Below, piece after piece: positions 36,562 to 47,277 of a stretch of DNA of 64,000 nt (position 1 is the first letter of the stretch; every line of letters begins with the position of its first letter). Below the pieces are notes generated by a model. The model was not told where the DNA came from. It worked only from the letters and a program-made list of their open reading frames with translations, and made no database searches. Origin of the DNA: an uncultured Bacteroidales bacterium (GTDB lineage Bacteria; Bacteroidota; Bacteroidia; Bacteroidales; CAIXZF01); NCBI GenBank assembly GCA_903923925.1, contig CAIXZF010000063.1:1-64000 (forward strand), in the 5' to 3' direction. The translations under genes and the position numbers were made by a program.

Positions 36562-36569
36562 TATCTTTG
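36562..36569 (+). promoter_or_regulatory. -7 box of the hydG operon
   Basis: TATCTTTG, 41 bases before the hydG ATG and between two divergent genes. No clear -33 TTTG is seen at the right spacing. Confidence 0.45.
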
Positions 36570-36609
36570 TTAAACTGTAATACTTATCATTAGATTAACT
36601 GCCCTTACT

Positions 36610-38040
36610 ATGATATTCACCCCCGAAAAATGTAGAATCCCTGATAAACGAATGACCCCATTTATCGATCCGGATGAAATCTGGGATTTGATTAATAATA
36701 CAAAGTCTACCCTCCGGCGTGTCAGAGAAATTATCGCTAAGTCACTTGATAAACAAAGACTTACACTCGAAGAAACCGCTGTATTGATAAATACTGTGGA
36801 TCCAGAACTTATTGAAGAAATTAAAGAAGGTGCCAGAGAATTAAAGAAAAAAGTATACGGTAATCGAATTGTTCTGTTTGCACCTCTTTATGTTGGAAAC
36901 AAGTGCATAAACAATTGCCAGTATTGTGGTTTCAGAACATCAAATAGTGAAGCAGTAAGGAAAACACTTTCCGATAGCGAACTCATTTCAGAAGTAGAAG
37001 CACTTGAAGATACTGGTCAGAAACGACTCATTCTTGTATATGGAGAACATCCTCATTATTCTCCTGAATACATTGCACATACTGTAAAAATAGTGTACAA
37101 TGTTAAGAAAGGGCAGGGAGAAATCAGGAGGGTAAATATTAATGCAGCACCATTGGAAATAGAAGGCTTCCGGATAATTAAAGATGCCGGTATTGGCACC
37201 TACCAGATATTCCAGGAAACCTATCATCCTGACGCCTATAAAAAATATCACCTTGGTGGAGTGAAAAGAAATTATGAATACAGGCTTACGGCTCTCGACC
37301 GTGCTCAGGAAGCTGGAATCGATGATGTAGGAATCGGCGCACTGTTTGGTTTATATGACTGGCGATTTGAAGTACTTGGTCTTGTACGTCATGCTAATCA
37401 TCTTGAAGCAGTTTACAATGTCGGGCCGCATACTATCTCATTCCCGCGAATTCAAGCTGCTTCAATGGGCGATCTTGATAAATCGTATATTGTTAAAGAT
37501 GATGAATTTGTAAGACTAGTTGCCATTTTAAGACTTGCTGTACCTTATACAGGGATGATATTAACCGCAAGAGAAACTCCAGAAATAAGAAAGGAAGTTA
37601 TCCGCTTTGGTGTATCTCAAATAGATGGAGGTACCAAACTCGAATTAGGTTCTTATCACGACGATAACACCCTTATTGCTCAGGATCTTAACAAGGAACA
37701 ATTCTTTATCAATGACTCCCGTACACTTGACAAGATAATCGACGAGCTACTCGACAATGATTTTCTTCCCTCCTTTTGTACTTCCTGCTACAGGCGTGGT
37801 AGAACTGGTGAACACTTTATGGAATTTTCTGTTCCAGGTTTTATTAAAAGATTTTGCTCTCCAAATGCAATCCTCACTTTGGCCGAATACCTTGAAGACT
37901 ATGCCCCACCTTCAGTGAAAGAGAAAGGTTACAAGGTAATTGCCCATAACATTGAGGAACTCGCTCTTAATTCTAATATTGAGGATCTCAAAGAAAGACT
38001 AGAAAAAATAAAACTGGGACAACGCGACCTTTATCTTTAA
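36610..38040 (+). CDS. hydG: [FeFe]-hydrogenase maturase HydG
   Basis: HydG is a radical SAM tyrosine lyase that makes the CO and CN ligands of the H-cluster. The 476-residue protein has the radical-SAM triad Cys99-x3-Cys103-x2-Cys106 (KCINNCQYCGF), the ThiH-like barrel (LVYGEHP, YQIFQETYHP, GIGALFGLYDWRFE) and the HydG-specific C-terminal auxiliary cluster motif FCTSCYRRGRTGEHFMEF followed by RFCSPNA. HydE and HydF are not in the window. It is followed 17 bases later by two TM1266-like genes, and its product should serve all three [FeFe] proteins encoded here. Confidence 0.96.
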   Translation: MIFTPEKCRIPDKRMTPFIDPDEIWDLINNTKSTLRRVREIIAKSLDKQRLTLEETAVLINTVDPELIEEIKEGARELKKKVYGNRIVLFAPLYVGNKCINNCQYCGFRTSNSEAVRKTLSDSELISEVEALEDTGQKRLILVYGEHPHYSPEYIAHTVKIVYNVKKGQGEIRRVNINAAPLEIEGFRIIKDAGIGTYQIFQETYHPDAYKKYHLGGVKRNYEYRLTALDRAQEAGIDDVGIGALFGLYDWRFEVLGLVRHANHLEAVYNVGPHTISFPRIQAASMGDLDKSYIVKDDEFVRLVAILRLAVPYTGMILTARETPEIRKEVIRFGVSQIDGGTKLELGSYHDDNTLIAQDLNKEQFFINDSRTLDKIIDELLDNDFLPSFCTSCYRRGRTGEHFMEFSVPGFIKRFCSPNAILTLAEYLEDYAPPSVKEKGYKVIAHNIEELALNSNIEDLKERLEKIKLGQRDLYL

Positions 38041-38057
38041 TCTCAAAAAATCATTTA

Positions 38058-38315
38058 ATGACAGAAATGAAAATCTTAGGCATTCTGATCAGGGACAGGA
38101 TCAAGGAAGCCGGCAGAACACAGGCTGTTTTATCGAAACATGCCCGAATTATTAAAACCAGACTGGGTTTTCATGAACTTTCTGAAGAAAAAAACAGCAG
38201 AACCGGTATCATTCTTCTTCAACTTACTGCAGTTCACGAAGAATGTGAACTGCTTGAAAGGGAACTTTCTGAAATTGGAGGTCTCGAAGTAAAAGAAATG
38301 TCTTTTATCTTCTAA
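38058..38315 (+). CDS. TM1266-type iron-only hydrogenase system regulator, copy 1
   Basis: The 85-residue ACT-like protein has the family pattern: strand MKILGILIRDR, helix with VLSKHARIIKTRLGFHE, strand TGIILLQL, helix, then GLEVKEMSF. This family is almost always found with [FeFe]-hydrogenase maturation genes and is proposed to be regulatory, but its mechanism is not known. It lies 17 bases after hydG and 13 bases before a paralogue. Confidence 0.85.
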   Translation: MTEMKILGILIRDRIKEAGRTQAVLSKHARIIKTRLGFHELSEEKNSRTGIILLQLTAVHEECELLERELSEIGGLEVKEMSFIF

Positions 38316-38328
38316 AACAAAACTACAA

Positions 38329-38586
38329 ATGGATTCGATTATAATTCTCGGAATTAATGTGAAGGAAGGCTTTTCAGAAAGTGTTAAACTACAGTATTTA
38401 CTAACTAAATATGGTGGTATTATCAGAACCAGGCTCGGTTTACACGAAGTAGCAGAAGATCACGCTAAACCCGGCGGATTAATAATTCTTGAACTTGATG
38501 GCGAAGCAAAAGAAATTCTAAATATTGAAAACGAGTTATTTACACTTAAAGGAGTTGAAATTCAAAAAATGACTTTTAGTAAATAA
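38329..38586 (+). CDS. TM1266-type iron-only hydrogenase system regulator, copy 2
   Basis: A second 85-residue ACT-like protein, clearly related to the preceding gene: IIILGINVKEG, LLTKYGGIIRTRLGLHEVAE, GGLIILEL and GVEIQKMTF. This copy is closer to the classic family pattern (IIRTRLGLHE). Tandem copies suggest a heterodimer or two effector specificities. Confidence 0.88.
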   Translation: MDSIIILGINVKEGFSESVKLQYLLTKYGGIIRTRLGLHEVAEDHAKPGGLIILELDGEAKEILNIENELFTLKGVEIQKMTFSK

Positions 38587-38655
38587 CAAGTTCCTCGTTT
38601 TATTTACCTTTATAATTGCAATGGGAATTCCTTTGCTCAAATCAATGAAATATAA

Positions 38656-39909
38656 ATGATTAACAGGATTTTTCTAATAGTAATTTTCATTCTTATTGAA
38701 GAAATTCTCCTGAGGATTCTTCTGAGGAATTTCAGAAGAGTTTCCCCTGGCAATTCATATCCTGCTGTTCTTAATATTCTGAACAACCTAATAAATGTTG
38801 GATTTGCTATAACTACAATAGTTTATTTCATCCAGAATCAGGATCCGGGGAATAACTTTGTTGCTTACCGAAATTATTTTGGGTTGTTTAATGTATTTAT
38901 TCTCATTTATTTTTCAAAATTCATAATAGTAATTATTTTTTTATTGGGTGAACTATTCCGATTAACATTATGGATGTGGCACCGATGGTTTTCATCCTTA
39001 AAAAAATTACCTCTAACGCGCGCTTTTCATATCAGAAGAGGTTTTGCTCTTGGAGGGATACTTGCCGGGCTGGTATTTTTTGCTTTTGCTCTTTATGGTA
39101 TTTTAGGAGGAGTGAATCGGTTTGTTGTTAAACATGTCGATTTATATTTTCCCGACCTTCCTGCTGCCTTTGAAGGATTTACTATTGCTCAGATTTCTGA
39201 TATCCATCTTGGTAGCTGGACTCATCAGGAAGATGTCGCGAAAGGTATATATTTGCTTGAAAACCAGAAGCCAGATATGGTTTGTATCACAGGCGACATT
39301 ATTAATGTTAATTCTGATGAAACATTTCCTTATAAAAATCTTTTTGCAGAAATTAAAGCAGCTTACGGGAAATTTGCAATTTTAGGCAATCATGATATGG
39401 GCGATTATACCCGTTTTGGCCGAAGAGATTTTTCTGAACACAATATTCCGGGTATAAAATCCTTTTTCGATTCAACAGGTTTTGTTCTTATTAGAAATAG
39501 TCATGTGTATATTCACAAAGGGAAAGATTCCTTTGCCTTGCTTGGCACAGATAACTGGAGTATGAGAAAATTTAAGCGATATGGAAAGTTAAATGACGCC
39601 TTGCGAGGAACTAAACGATCTGATTTTAAAGTACTTATGAGTCACGACCCCTCACATTGGCGAGCTCAGGTTATGGATTCAACTTCTGTCAATCTTATGC
39701 TTTCTGGCCATACTCATGGAATGCAACTTGGCATCGACCTTCCCTGGCTTAGATGGAGTCCGGTGGCATTGGTCCTTAAAGAATGGATGGGGCTGTATCA
39801 AAACAGAAAACAATACCTTTATGTTAATGCCGGCTTTGGTTTCCTCGGATTTTCAGGAAGAATAGGTATCCCTCCGGAAATAACAATTATTACCTTACAC
39901 AAGCAGTAA
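38656..39909 (+). CDS. Membrane-anchored metallophosphoesterase (YkuE-like)
   Basis: The first ~155 of 417 residues contain about four hydrophobic segments. They are followed by a calcineurin-like phosphoesterase domain with the metal motifs QISDIHLG, TGDIINVNSDE, LGNHDMG, MSHDPSHW and LSGHTHGMQLG. Such proteins hydrolyse phosphodiesters at the membrane face; the substrate is unknown. The gene starts 69 bases after the second TM1266 gene on the same strand, without a visible terminator between them. Confidence 0.88.
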   Translation: MINRIFLIVIFILIEEILLRILLRNFRRVSPGNSYPAVLNILNNLINVGFAITTIVYFIQNQDPGNNFVAYRNYFGLFNVFILIYFSKFIIVIIFLLGELFRLTLWMWHRWFSSLKKLPLTRAFHIRRGFALGGILAGLVFFAFALYGILGGVNRFVVKHVDLYFPDLPAAFEGFTIAQISDIHLGSWTHQEDVAKGIYLLENQKPDMVCITGDIINVNSDETFPYKNLFAEIKAAYGKFAILGNHDMGDYTRFGRRDFSEHNIPGIKSFFDSTGFVLIRNSHVYIHKGKDSFALLGTDNWSMRKFKRYGKLNDALRGTKRSDFKVLMSHDPSHWRAQVMDSTSVNLMLSGHTHGMQLGIDLPWLRWSPVALVLKEWMGLYQNRKQYLYVNAGFGFLGFSGRIGIPPEITIITLHKQ

Positions 39910-40051
39910 CAAGTCAAAAAGACAGCCAGAAATAAGTGTAACTGACTTTATTTCAGCATTTTTGATTTATTTAGCTTAGGTACAGTCTTTGAAAAGGATT
40001 GATATATTGAAAAACTGGCTATTTAGGTCAAATACGTAATTTATCAAAATA

Positions 40052-42664
40052 ATGAACCTCTCAAATCTTACAATAAAATCGCAGGAAGCTCTTCAGAAAG
40101 CCCAGGAAATTGCCTCGGCCTGTCAACATCAGGCAATTGAAAATATTCACCTTTTGAAAGGATTGTTAACAGTTGATGAAAACCTTATTCCCTTCCTTCT
40201 TAAAAAGCTTAATGCAAATCCGGGCTTAATAAGCTCAGTTATCGACCGGATGCTTCAATCAATGCCAAAAATAAGTAGTAAAGATCAATATTTTTCACAG
40301 GAAACGTTAAACTGCTTACAAAGAGCATCCAATTACTTGTCTGAATTTAAAGATGAGTTTGTTTCATTGGAACACATCTTACTTGGAATATTATCAGGAA
40401 GTGATAACGCATCAAAACTGCTAAAGGACAACGGTGTTAATGAAAAAGATCTTATTTCAGCAATTCGGGAGATTCGTAAAGGCTCCACAGCAAATAGTCA
40501 TAATTCTGAAGGTACCTACAATGCTTTAAATCGTTATTCGCTTAATTTAAACGAAATGGCAAGAGCGGGCAAACTTGATCCGGTTATTGGCCGGGATGAA
40601 GAAATCAGACGAGTACTTCAAATTCTTACCAGGCGAACGAAAAACAATCCTATTCTTATTGGAGAACCTGGCGTTGGTAAAACAGCAATTGCGGAAGGCC
40701 TTGCACAACGTATTATAAATGGGGATATCCCTGAAAACCTTAAAAGCAAACAGATTTTTTCGCTCGATATGGGTTCATTGATTGCAGGGGCAAAATATAA
40801 GGGTGAATTTGAGGAAAGACTCAAAAGCGTAATTAAAGAAGTAATTAACTCAGAAGGAGAAGTCATCCTCTTCATCGACGAGATACATACACTGGTGGGC
40901 GCAGGAGCATCAGAAGGTGCAATGGATGCCGCAAATATCCTGAAACCCGCCTTGGCCAAAGGCGAGCTCAGGGCTATTGGAGCTACTACTTTAACAGAAT
41001 ACCAAAAATATATAGAAAAGGATAAAGCTCTTGAACGCAGATTTCAGACTGTACTTGTTGATGAGCCAGATACTTTGGCAACAATATCCATTCTCAGAGG
41101 ATTAAAGGAAAGATATGAAACCTATCATCTGGTTCGTATTAAAGATGAGGCAATTATCGCTGCTGTGGAACTTTCACAACGTTATATTTCTGATCGATTT
41201 CTTCCGGATAAAGCAATAGACCTGATCGATGAGGCAGCTTCTAAATTACGGATGGAAATTAATTCTTTACCCGAACCATTAGATGAAGCTGAACGGAAAA
41301 TCCGGCAGCTGGAAATCGAAAGAGAGGCTATTAAAAGAGAAAATGACCCTTCAAAACTTAAAGATTTGAATTCAGAAATCGCCAACCTTTCTGATTACAG
41401 GAACAAACTTAAAGCAAGGTGGCAAAGTGAAAAAGAAATTGTTGATGAAATTCAGCAGTTAAAAAAGAACATAGAGAATTACAAATTTCAGGCTGAACAA
41501 GCTGAAAGAGAAGGAGATTATGGACTGGTTGCTGAGTTAAGATATGGTAAAATAAAGGCGACTGAACTATCTCTTGAAGAATGTAAAAAGAAACTTTCTG
41601 AGATTCAAGGCGATACTCCAATGATTAACGAGGAAGTTGGAACAGAAGAGATTGCCGAAATCGTAGCTCGTTGGACAGGTATTCCTGTTAAACGAATGCT
41701 CCAGAGCGAAAAAGAAAAACTGTTGAGTCTTGAATCCGAATTGCATAAAAGGATAGTTGGACAGGATGAGGCTATTGAAGCTATTGCTGATGCTATCCGC
41801 AGAAGCCGTGCCGGTTTGCAGGATGCAAAACGTCCGATTGGTTCATTTATTTTCCTCGGGACAACGGGCGTAGGTAAAACTGAACTTGCAAAAGCACTTG
41901 CTGAATTCCTCTTTAATGATGAAAATTCGATGGTCAGGATTGATATGTCAGAATATCAGGAAAGGCATACAGTTTCAAGATTAATTGGGGCTCCTCCAGG
42001 TTATGTTGGCTATGAAGAAGGTGGTCAATTAACTGAAAAAGTTAGAAGAAAACCCTATTCCGTGGTACTTCTTGATGAAATCGAGAAAGCACATCCTGAT
42101 GTATTCAACATTTTGCTTCAGGTTCTTGATGAAGGCAGACTTACAGATAATAAAGGAAGAACTGCTGATTTTAAAAACACTATCATTATAATGACCTCAA
42201 ATATTGGATCAGATCTGATTCAGGATAATATTGCCAAAATATCCGGTTCAAATGAAAACACCATAATGGAATTCATAAAAGTTGAAGTTTTTGGCTTATT
42301 ACGAAAAACAATTCGCCCCGAATTTTTAAACCGGATTGATGAGATTATTATGTTCAAACCGCTTAATAGAAATGAGATCAGTGGAATTGTTGTAATCCAG
42401 CTTGAAAAACTAAAAAATATTCTGTCGGAAAGTGAGATTAATCTATATTACACAACTGATGCAGTTGAATGGCTGGCTGAATTGGGATATGACCCCTTAT
42501 ACGGCGCCAGACCTTTAAAGAGAGTTGTACAACGAAAAGTTCTGAATGAGCTGTCGAAGATGATCTTAGCAGGATCAATTCAGAAAGATATTGAAATTTG
42601 GCTTGATGTTATTGATAAACAAGTAGTTTTCTATAATAAAAGTAAAACTAAACCAGAAGATTAG
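40052..42664 (+). CDS. clpB: ATP-dependent disaggregase ClpB
   Basis: ClpB is an AAA+ hexamer that, with DnaK, solubilises aggregated proteins after stress. The 870-residue length is usual. The double Clp N-domain ([17 protein letters not shown]) is followed by AAA1 (GEPGVGKT near residue 205, [10 protein letters not shown]), a coiled-coil middle domain (about 410-530, KARWQSEKE), AAA2 ([43 protein letters not shown]) and the C-terminal [13 protein letters not shown]. No CIRCE or other heat-shock operator is visible upstream. It overlaps the convergent kinase gene by 4 bases. Confidence 0.97.
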   Translation: MNLSNLTIKSQEALQKAQEIASACQHQAIENIHLLKGLLTVDENLIPFLLKKLNANPGLISSVIDRMLQSMPKISSKDQYFSQETLNCLQRASNYLSEFKDEFVSLEHILLGILSGSDNASKLLKDNGVNEKDLISAIREIRKGSTANSHNSEGTYNALNRYSLNLNEMARAGKLDPVIGRDEEIRRVLQILTRRTKNNPILIGEPGVGKTAIAEGLAQRIINGDIPENLKSKQIFSLDMGSLIAGAKYKGEFEERLKSVIKEVINSEGEVILFIDEIHTLVGAGASEGAMDAANILKPALAKGELRAIGATTLTEYQKYIEKDKALERRFQTVLVDEPDTLATISILRGLKERYETYHLVRIKDEAIIAAVELSQRYISDRFLPDKAIDLIDEAASKLRMEINSLPEPLDEAERKIRQLEIEREAIKRENDPSKLKDLNSEIANLSDYRNKLKARWQSEKEIVDEIQQLKKNIENYKFQAEQAEREGDYGLVAELRYGKIKATELSLEECKKKLSEIQGDTPMINEEVGTEEIAEIVARWTGIPVKRMLQSEKEKLLSLESELHKRIVGQDEAIEAIADAIRRSRAGLQDAKRPIGSFIFLGTTGVGKTELAKALAEFLFNDENSMVRIDMSEYQERHTVSRLIGAPPGYVGYEEGGQLTEKVRRKPYSVVLLDEIEKAHPDVFNILLQVLDEGRLTDNKGRTADFKNTIIIMTSNIGSDLIQDNIAKISGSNENTIMEFIKVEVFGLLRKTIRPEFLNRIDEIIMFKPLNRNEISGIVVIQLEKLKNILSESEINLYYTTDAVEWLAELGYDPLYGARPLKRVVQRKVLNELSKMILAGSIQKDIEIWLDVIDKQVVFYNKSKTKPED

Positions 42665-43911
42665 GCTAAATTTAATACCTCTCTTACTTTCCCGACAATG
42701 GTTTTTCTATCAAAGGGTTTTGCCAAATAATCGGTACATCCTCCTTGCAGCATTTTTTCTTTGTCACCACTCATTGTATATCCTGTTACAGCAACAATCG
42801 GAGTTTCAAGGTAACCGGGTAGTTTTCGGATTTCAGCAGTAGCTTCTAGTCCATTCATACCCGGACCAAGATTGATATCCATAAGTATAACATCATATTT
42901 TTTATTTGAAGCTAGTTTTATTGCTGTCATTCCATCCTTTGCTCTGTCTGTTCTGCATACTCCTTTCAAAAACATAACAGTTAATTCCATGTTTACCATA
43001 TTATCCTCAACAATCAGCAAATCAGGAATATCCTTCTTTATTTCTGAATCAGCTATTCCCTTTATCTCATGCAGACCCGATTTTACCTCATTCTGATTTT
43101 TTTCTACCGAGATTTCCTCAGCTAATAAAAACCGAACAAAATATGAAGTGCCTTTCCCTGGCTCATTTTCAATGGAAATCTTACCATTCATTAATTCAGT
43201 TATTCCTCTTGAAAGAGTCAGACCAAGAACAGATCCATCATCAGTACTCCTATAATTTACCTGCCCGAATTCCTGAGAAATTAGTTCCTGCTGTTCCGTT
43301 TGAATTCCATTAAAAAGATCATTTATTTCTATTTCAGCATACTTCTTCAGGTCAATTACAGATTCTCTTACATAAATATTAATAATTCCGGAAGTTGCAG
43401 ATTTTATTGCATTTTCGATCAAATACTTGCATACCTGTGCTAGGAGAATTTCGTCAATGTTGGCATATACTCCTTCTGGAAGGTCTGTTTTGCAGTTAAT
43501 AACTTTTTCTTTAAAATCTTGAGTATAGGTGACTATAACCTTAGCAATTGATTTAGAAACATCAGTCTTTGTAATGTTGAGATTGGTACTCCTTGGATCA
43601 ATTTCTGAAAGATACATTATTGAATCAAGAGCCGATATTAATCTTGTACTGGAATTGAGAATTGAATTCGCCATGGAATTCAATTCCACTTCTTCAATAC
43701 GATCTTTAAGAATACCTGCATAACTAAGAATCCCTTTAATCGGGATCCGGAATTCATGAATTATATTTGCTAGTAATGTTGATTTAGCTATGCCTGATGC
43801 CCTTGCTGCATTTTTTGCTTTATCCAATTCATCTTTCATCGAATTGAATTCATCCTGCAAGCGAGCATTTTCAGCAATTAATTTCTTTAGTATAGGATTA
43901 TCCTCTGACAT
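42661..43911 (-). CDS. Kinase-like protein with C-terminal receiver domain
   Basis: Starting at the ATG at 43911 (MSEDNPIL), the 416 residues comprise a coiled-coil N-terminus, a HisKA-like segment (NIIHEFRIPIKGI), a HATPase-like domain and a receiver (LIVEDNMVNMELT, acceptor Asp in VILMDINLGPGMNG, Lys in YLAKPFD). The ATP-lid motifs are poor: the G1 position reads NDLFNGI instead of DxGxGI, although YLIENAIKSA (N-box) and LGLTLSRGI remain. Kinase activity may be weak or lost. There is no sensor domain, and no cognate genes lie nearby. Confidence 0.85.
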   Translation of the reverse strand: MSEDNPILKKLIAENARLQDEFNSMKDELDKAKNAARASGIAKSTLLANIIHEFRIPIKGILSYAGILKDRIEEVELNSMANSILNSSTRLISALDSIMYLSEIDPRSTNLNITKTDVSKSIAKVIVTYTQDFKEKVINCKTDLPEGVYANIDEILLAQVCKYLIENAIKSATSGIINIYVRESVIDLKKYAEIEINDLFNGIQTEQQELISQEFGQVNYRSTDDGSVLGLTLSRGITELMNGKISIENEPGKGTSYFVRFLLAEEISVEKNQNEVKSGLHEIKGIADSEIKKDIPDLLIVEDNMVNMELTVMFLKGVCRTDRAKDGMTAIKLASNKKYDVILMDINLGPGMNGLEATAEIRKLPGYLETPIVAVTGYTMSGDKEKMLQGGCTDYLAKPFDRKTIVGKVREVLNLA

Positions 43912-44110
43912 CAATAATCTAACAATTAATTATCCCTCAATATAGTTCCGAAATCAATAAAATAGATACAAAAAACAAAGTTAATACAATCGAAAATCAA
44001 AATTGCAACGAATTAGAATTAAATTGAATTATTTACACATGATTAATATCAGCTTTTCAAATTTACATTAAATATATAAAAATAGCTTTAGTTAATCATT
44101 AAGAAGTTGA

Positions 44111-45058
44111 TCATACATAATTGTTAATAAGCCTCTCAATACCATTTGATTGTAGCGGATGAAACCAGTGGTAATTCTTTTCTTTCCTCAGCCATGTCAT
44201 TTGCTTTTTAGCATACCGGCGGGTATTAATTTTTATATTCCCGACAGTCTGATTTTCATCGACTTTACCATCATAGAACTCAAAGATTTCTTTATATCCA
44301 ACAGTATTCAATGCCTGTAAACTTCTATATGGCAGCAATTCAATTGCCTCTTCAAACAATCCTGATTTACACATTTCATCCACCCGATTATCTATCCGAT
44401 TGAATAAACAACTTCTATCCATACTGAGTGCGATTTTTAAAATTCTGAAAGGTCGCTCACGAACTTGCCTGGTTCTGAACGAAGTGAACGATTTCCCGGT
44501 TTGAATGCAAACTTCTAAAGCGCGTATTAAGCGTGCAGGATTTTTTATATCCACTAAAGAATAATATTCCGGATCAAGAATATTTAATTTTTGCTGAAGG
44601 GATTCCAAACCAAAATTCTCGTAATCAATTACTAACTTGGTTCTTATTTCTGGTTCTGGATCGGGTAATTCATCAATACCATCACAAATTGCCCGTATAT
44701 AGAGTCCCGATCCTCCAGTCAGAATTGTAACAGCATTTGTCTCCAATAACTCATTAATCGTTCTAACAGCTTCATATTCAAAACGATAAACATTGTAAGC
44801 ATCTGTAACAGAATGCGTTCCAATAAAATGATGCTGCACCTTAGCTAACTCATCCATCGTAGGAACTGCGGTCCCAATTTTCATCTCCTTATAAAATTGC
44901 CTTGAATCAGCTGAAACGATTTGGGTATTAAACCTTAAGGCAAGTCCGACAGATAGCGAAGTTTTTCCAATTGCTGTTGGGCCAGATATTACAACTAATA
45001 ATGGAAGTGAGGCTGACAAGCTGGAGTTAGTTCCTGCCACCTTCTTCGAAATTCCCAT
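44111..45058 (-). CDS. miaA: tRNA dimethylallyltransferase MiaA
   Basis: MiaA transfers a dimethylallyl group to A37 of tRNAs reading UNN codons. The ATG at 45058 gives 315 residues (a TTG at 45073 is possible). The P-loop is ISGPTAIGKTS, followed by VSADSRQFYKEMKIGTAVP, HHFIGTHSV, LTGGSGLYI and the C-terminal NTRRYAKKQMTWLRKE, all diagnostic. Its 5' end overlaps the preceding gene by 32 bases. The 196-base region 43912-44110 beyond its 3' side shows only AT-rich sequence. Confidence 0.96.
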   Translation of the reverse strand: MGISKKVAGTNSSLSASLPLLVVISGPTAIGKTSLSVGLALRFNTQIVSADSRQFYKEMKIGTAVPTMDELAKVQHHFIGTHSVTDAYNVYRFEYEAVRTINELLETNAVTILTGGSGLYIRAICDGIDELPDPEPEIRTKLVIDYENFGLESLQQKLNILDPEYYSLVDIKNPARLIRALEVCIQTGKSFTSFRTRQVRERPFRILKIALSMDRSCLFNRIDNRVDEMCKSGLFEEAIELLPYRSLQALNTVGYKEIFEFYDGKVDENQTVGNIKINTRRYAKKQMTWLRKEKNYHWFHPLQSNGIERLINNYV

Positions 45059-45686
45059 CAAATCTCTCGTCAATATTCATATCAGCGGTTTGATCTGATT
45101 CAATTTCAAAACCATCTCCAATATTCTTTGAAAAACCATCGTCGATTTCATCTTCGAACTCTATTTCATCTACCTGCATTTCCTCGAACAACCCAATATC
45201 AGCGAGATCTTCCATACCTGTTGAAGCAATCGGTTGAACCTTTTTAGGCAGACTCCCCTCTGATTTAACACAACGAGGATATTCTGCCCCATCCTCAGCC
45301 TGAACAATTTTTGCCAATTCAAGGTAAAAAGTTTTCAGCTTTAAAAAATCATATTCATAAATAATCCGTTGATGAGGATCTTCAATAAAATTCTTTATTC
45401 TGCTTTCGGACATCAGGTATGTCTTCATTTTCGGTTTACTGGCAAGCTCTTCATCTTCAAAATCATCAGTTTGTTCTTCAAACCGCATATCAATAAGTGT
45501 TATCTCACTTAATTTAAACCACTTACCATTACAAATAGAAAAAGAAGCAAGTTCATTGCTTTCAAATTCGAACAAGCCCATAAGGTACTTGTGAAATTCT
45601 TCGAATGTGTGGGTTGCAAGGACTTCCACATCCCGTAAAAAGTCATCCTGCTCTTCTGATAAAATTCTAAACCTGTATGCGTGCAT
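45027..45686 (-). CDS. PRiA4_ORF3 / IS1096-passenger-like protein
   Basis: The 219-residue protein has the PRiA4b ORF3-like fold in its first ~165 residues: HAYRFRILSEEQDDFLRDVE, then FHKYLMGLFEFESNELASF, and YEYDFLKLKTFYLELAKI, with PRCVKSEG near the end. A very acidic tail follows (EMQVDEIEFEDEID onwards, to residue 219). The family was named from mobile elements, but here it is a stable neighbour of miaA with overlapping ends and no transposase nearby. Function is unknown. Confidence 0.8.
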   Translation of the reverse strand: MHAYRFRILSEEQDDFLRDVEVLATHTFEEFHKYLMGLFEFESNELASFSICNGKWFKLSEITLIDMRFEEQTDDFEDEELASKPKMKTYLMSESRIKNFIEDPHQRIIYEYDFLKLKTFYLELAKIVQAEDGAEYPRCVKSEGSLPKKVQPIASTGMEDLADIGLFEEMQVDEIEFEDEIDDGFSKNIGDGFEIESDQTADMNIDERFDGNFEEGGRN

Positions 45687-45763
45687 GCTGGATAATGTTT
45701 ACTTGGGTTATCTAATTTCAACACGATAAAAATAAAAAAATATTCCCCTCCTAAGATGAAAAT

Positions 45764-47200
45764 TTATTCAATTTTTTTCAATCCTAACTTTTTACCTTCT
45801 TCAAGCATGAGCCTGAAGGCGTTATCAAATTCATTTGGAATTATTCCATCAAGAATTGCCTCCCTTATTGCATTTTTTATGATTCCAACTTCCATTGAAG
45901 GCCCAATTCCAAAAACCTCCATGATCATTTCACCACTAACCGGAGGTTGCCAGTTGCGTATTTTATCCTTTTCTTCAATCTCTTTTAATTTCCTCCTCAC
46001 AACTTCAAAATTCTTCATATAACGTTTTACTTTGTCGGCATTTTTCGAAGTAATATCTGCCTCACAAAGCAACATTAGGTCATCAATATCGTCACCGGCT
46101 TCAAATAAAAGTCGTCGTACAGCAGAATCAGTAACAACATCTTCCGACAGAACGATTGGACGTAAATGTAATTGTACAAGCTTCTGAACATATTTCATCT
46201 TTTCATTAAGTGGCAACTTCAGCTTTGTAAAAATACCAGGAACCATCTTTGAACCCTTAAACTCATGTCCATGAAACGTCCACCCAATTCCTGATTCGAA
46301 TCGCTTAGTTGCAGGTTTTGCAATGTCATGCAATAGTGCAGCCCATCTTAACCACAGATTATCAGTTCTTGCCGACAATTTGTCAAGGACTTCCAATGTA
46401 TGGAGGAAATTATCTTTATGTCCCTTGCCATCAATATACTGAGCTCCTTTTAGTTCAACAAATAATGGGAAAATAAGGTCGAGAAGGCCTGATTCATAGA
46501 GCATAATGAAACCCCGGGATGGCACTTCCGAAAGAATAATTTTATTTAATTCTTCAACAACACGTTCCTGAGATACAATCTCAATTCGTTTGCAATTTCT
46601 TTTGATCGACAGAAAGGTTTCAGGAAGAATATCAAAACCAAGCTGTGCAGCAAATCGAATTGCCCGCATCATTCTCAAGGGATCATCAGAAAAAGTGATA
46701 TCTGGCTCAAGTGGTGTCCTTATAATCATTCTCTTCAAATCATCAAGACCCTTGAATGGATCTACCCATTCGCCTCTCTCTGGATTATTTAATCTGACTG
46801 CCAAGGCGTTAATTGTAAAATCACGACGATTCTGGTCGTCAGCTATCGTTCCATTTTCAACGATTGGATTCCGTGAATTCGACCTGTATGATTCTTTTCT
46901 GGCACCTACCAACTCAACAACTGAATCATGATACCTGAAGTGTGCAGTGCCAAAATTTTTATACACCTTAACATCTCCCCTGATATTCAACTCTGCTGCT
47001 AACTCCTCAGCATACAGTATTCCACTACCAACAACCACAATATCAATATCCTGTGATGGTCGGTTAAGAATAATATCGCGAACAAACCCTCCAATAATAA
47101 ATGCCTGGCAGCCTAAACGGTCAGCAACAACTGTGGCTGCCTTAAACAGCGGTTGCTCCAGAAGGAGCTTAATTTGAACTTTATTATTTTCGAAATCCAC
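45764..47200 (-). CDS. cca: CCA tRNA nucleotidyltransferase with HD domain
   Basis: The 478-residue protein has the class II nucleotidyltransferase head ([23 protein letters not shown]), [22 protein letters not shown], and the RNA-binding neck ([20 protein letters not shown]). A C-terminal HD domain follows ([25 protein letters not shown]). It adds or repairs the 3' CCA of tRNAs; the HD part may act as a phosphohydrolase. The only suitable start is GTG at 47200. A TAATTTTG-like -7 box (47205-47212, leftwards) would give an almost leaderless mRNA. Confidence 0.93.
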   Translation of the reverse strand: MDFENNKVQIKLLLEQPLFKAATVVADRLGCQAFIIGGFVRDIILNRPSQDIDIVVVGSGILYAEELAAELNIRGDVKVYKNFGTAHFRYHDSVVELVGARKESYRSNSRNPIVENGTIADDQNRRDFTINALAVRLNNPERGEWVDPFKGLDDLKRMIIRTPLEPDITFSDDPLRMMRAIRFAAQLGFDILPETFLSIKRNCKRIEIVSQERVVEELNKIILSEVPSRGFIMLYESGLLDLIFPLFVELKGAQYIDGKGHKDNFLHTLEVLDKLSARTDNLWLRWAALLHDIAKPATKRFESGIGWTFHGHEFKGSKMVPGIFTKLKLPLNEKMKYVQKLVQLHLRPIVLSEDVVTDSAVRRLLFEAGDDIDDLMLLCEADITSKNADKVKRYMKNFEVVRRKLKEIEEKDKIRNWQPPVSGEMIMEVFGIGPSMEVGIIKNAIREAILDGIIPNEFDNAFRLMLEEGKKLGLKKIE

Positions 47201-47277
47201 GCTGCAAAATTAACAAAAGCGCAAACTAAGCCTGAATAATTTTTTTTCATTTTTTAACGCAATCTATGTCCTTTTTG

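Noticed and set aside
36610-38040. Thiamine biosynthesis enzyme ThiH
   Set aside because: The C-terminal CTSCYRRGRTGEHFMEF auxiliary cluster motif and the TM1266 neighbours identify HydG.
45027-45686. An insertion sequence, because the protein family is named after IS1096 and a plasmid
   Set aside because: No transposase, terminal repeats or target duplication nearby, and the gene overlaps miaA as in a stable operon.
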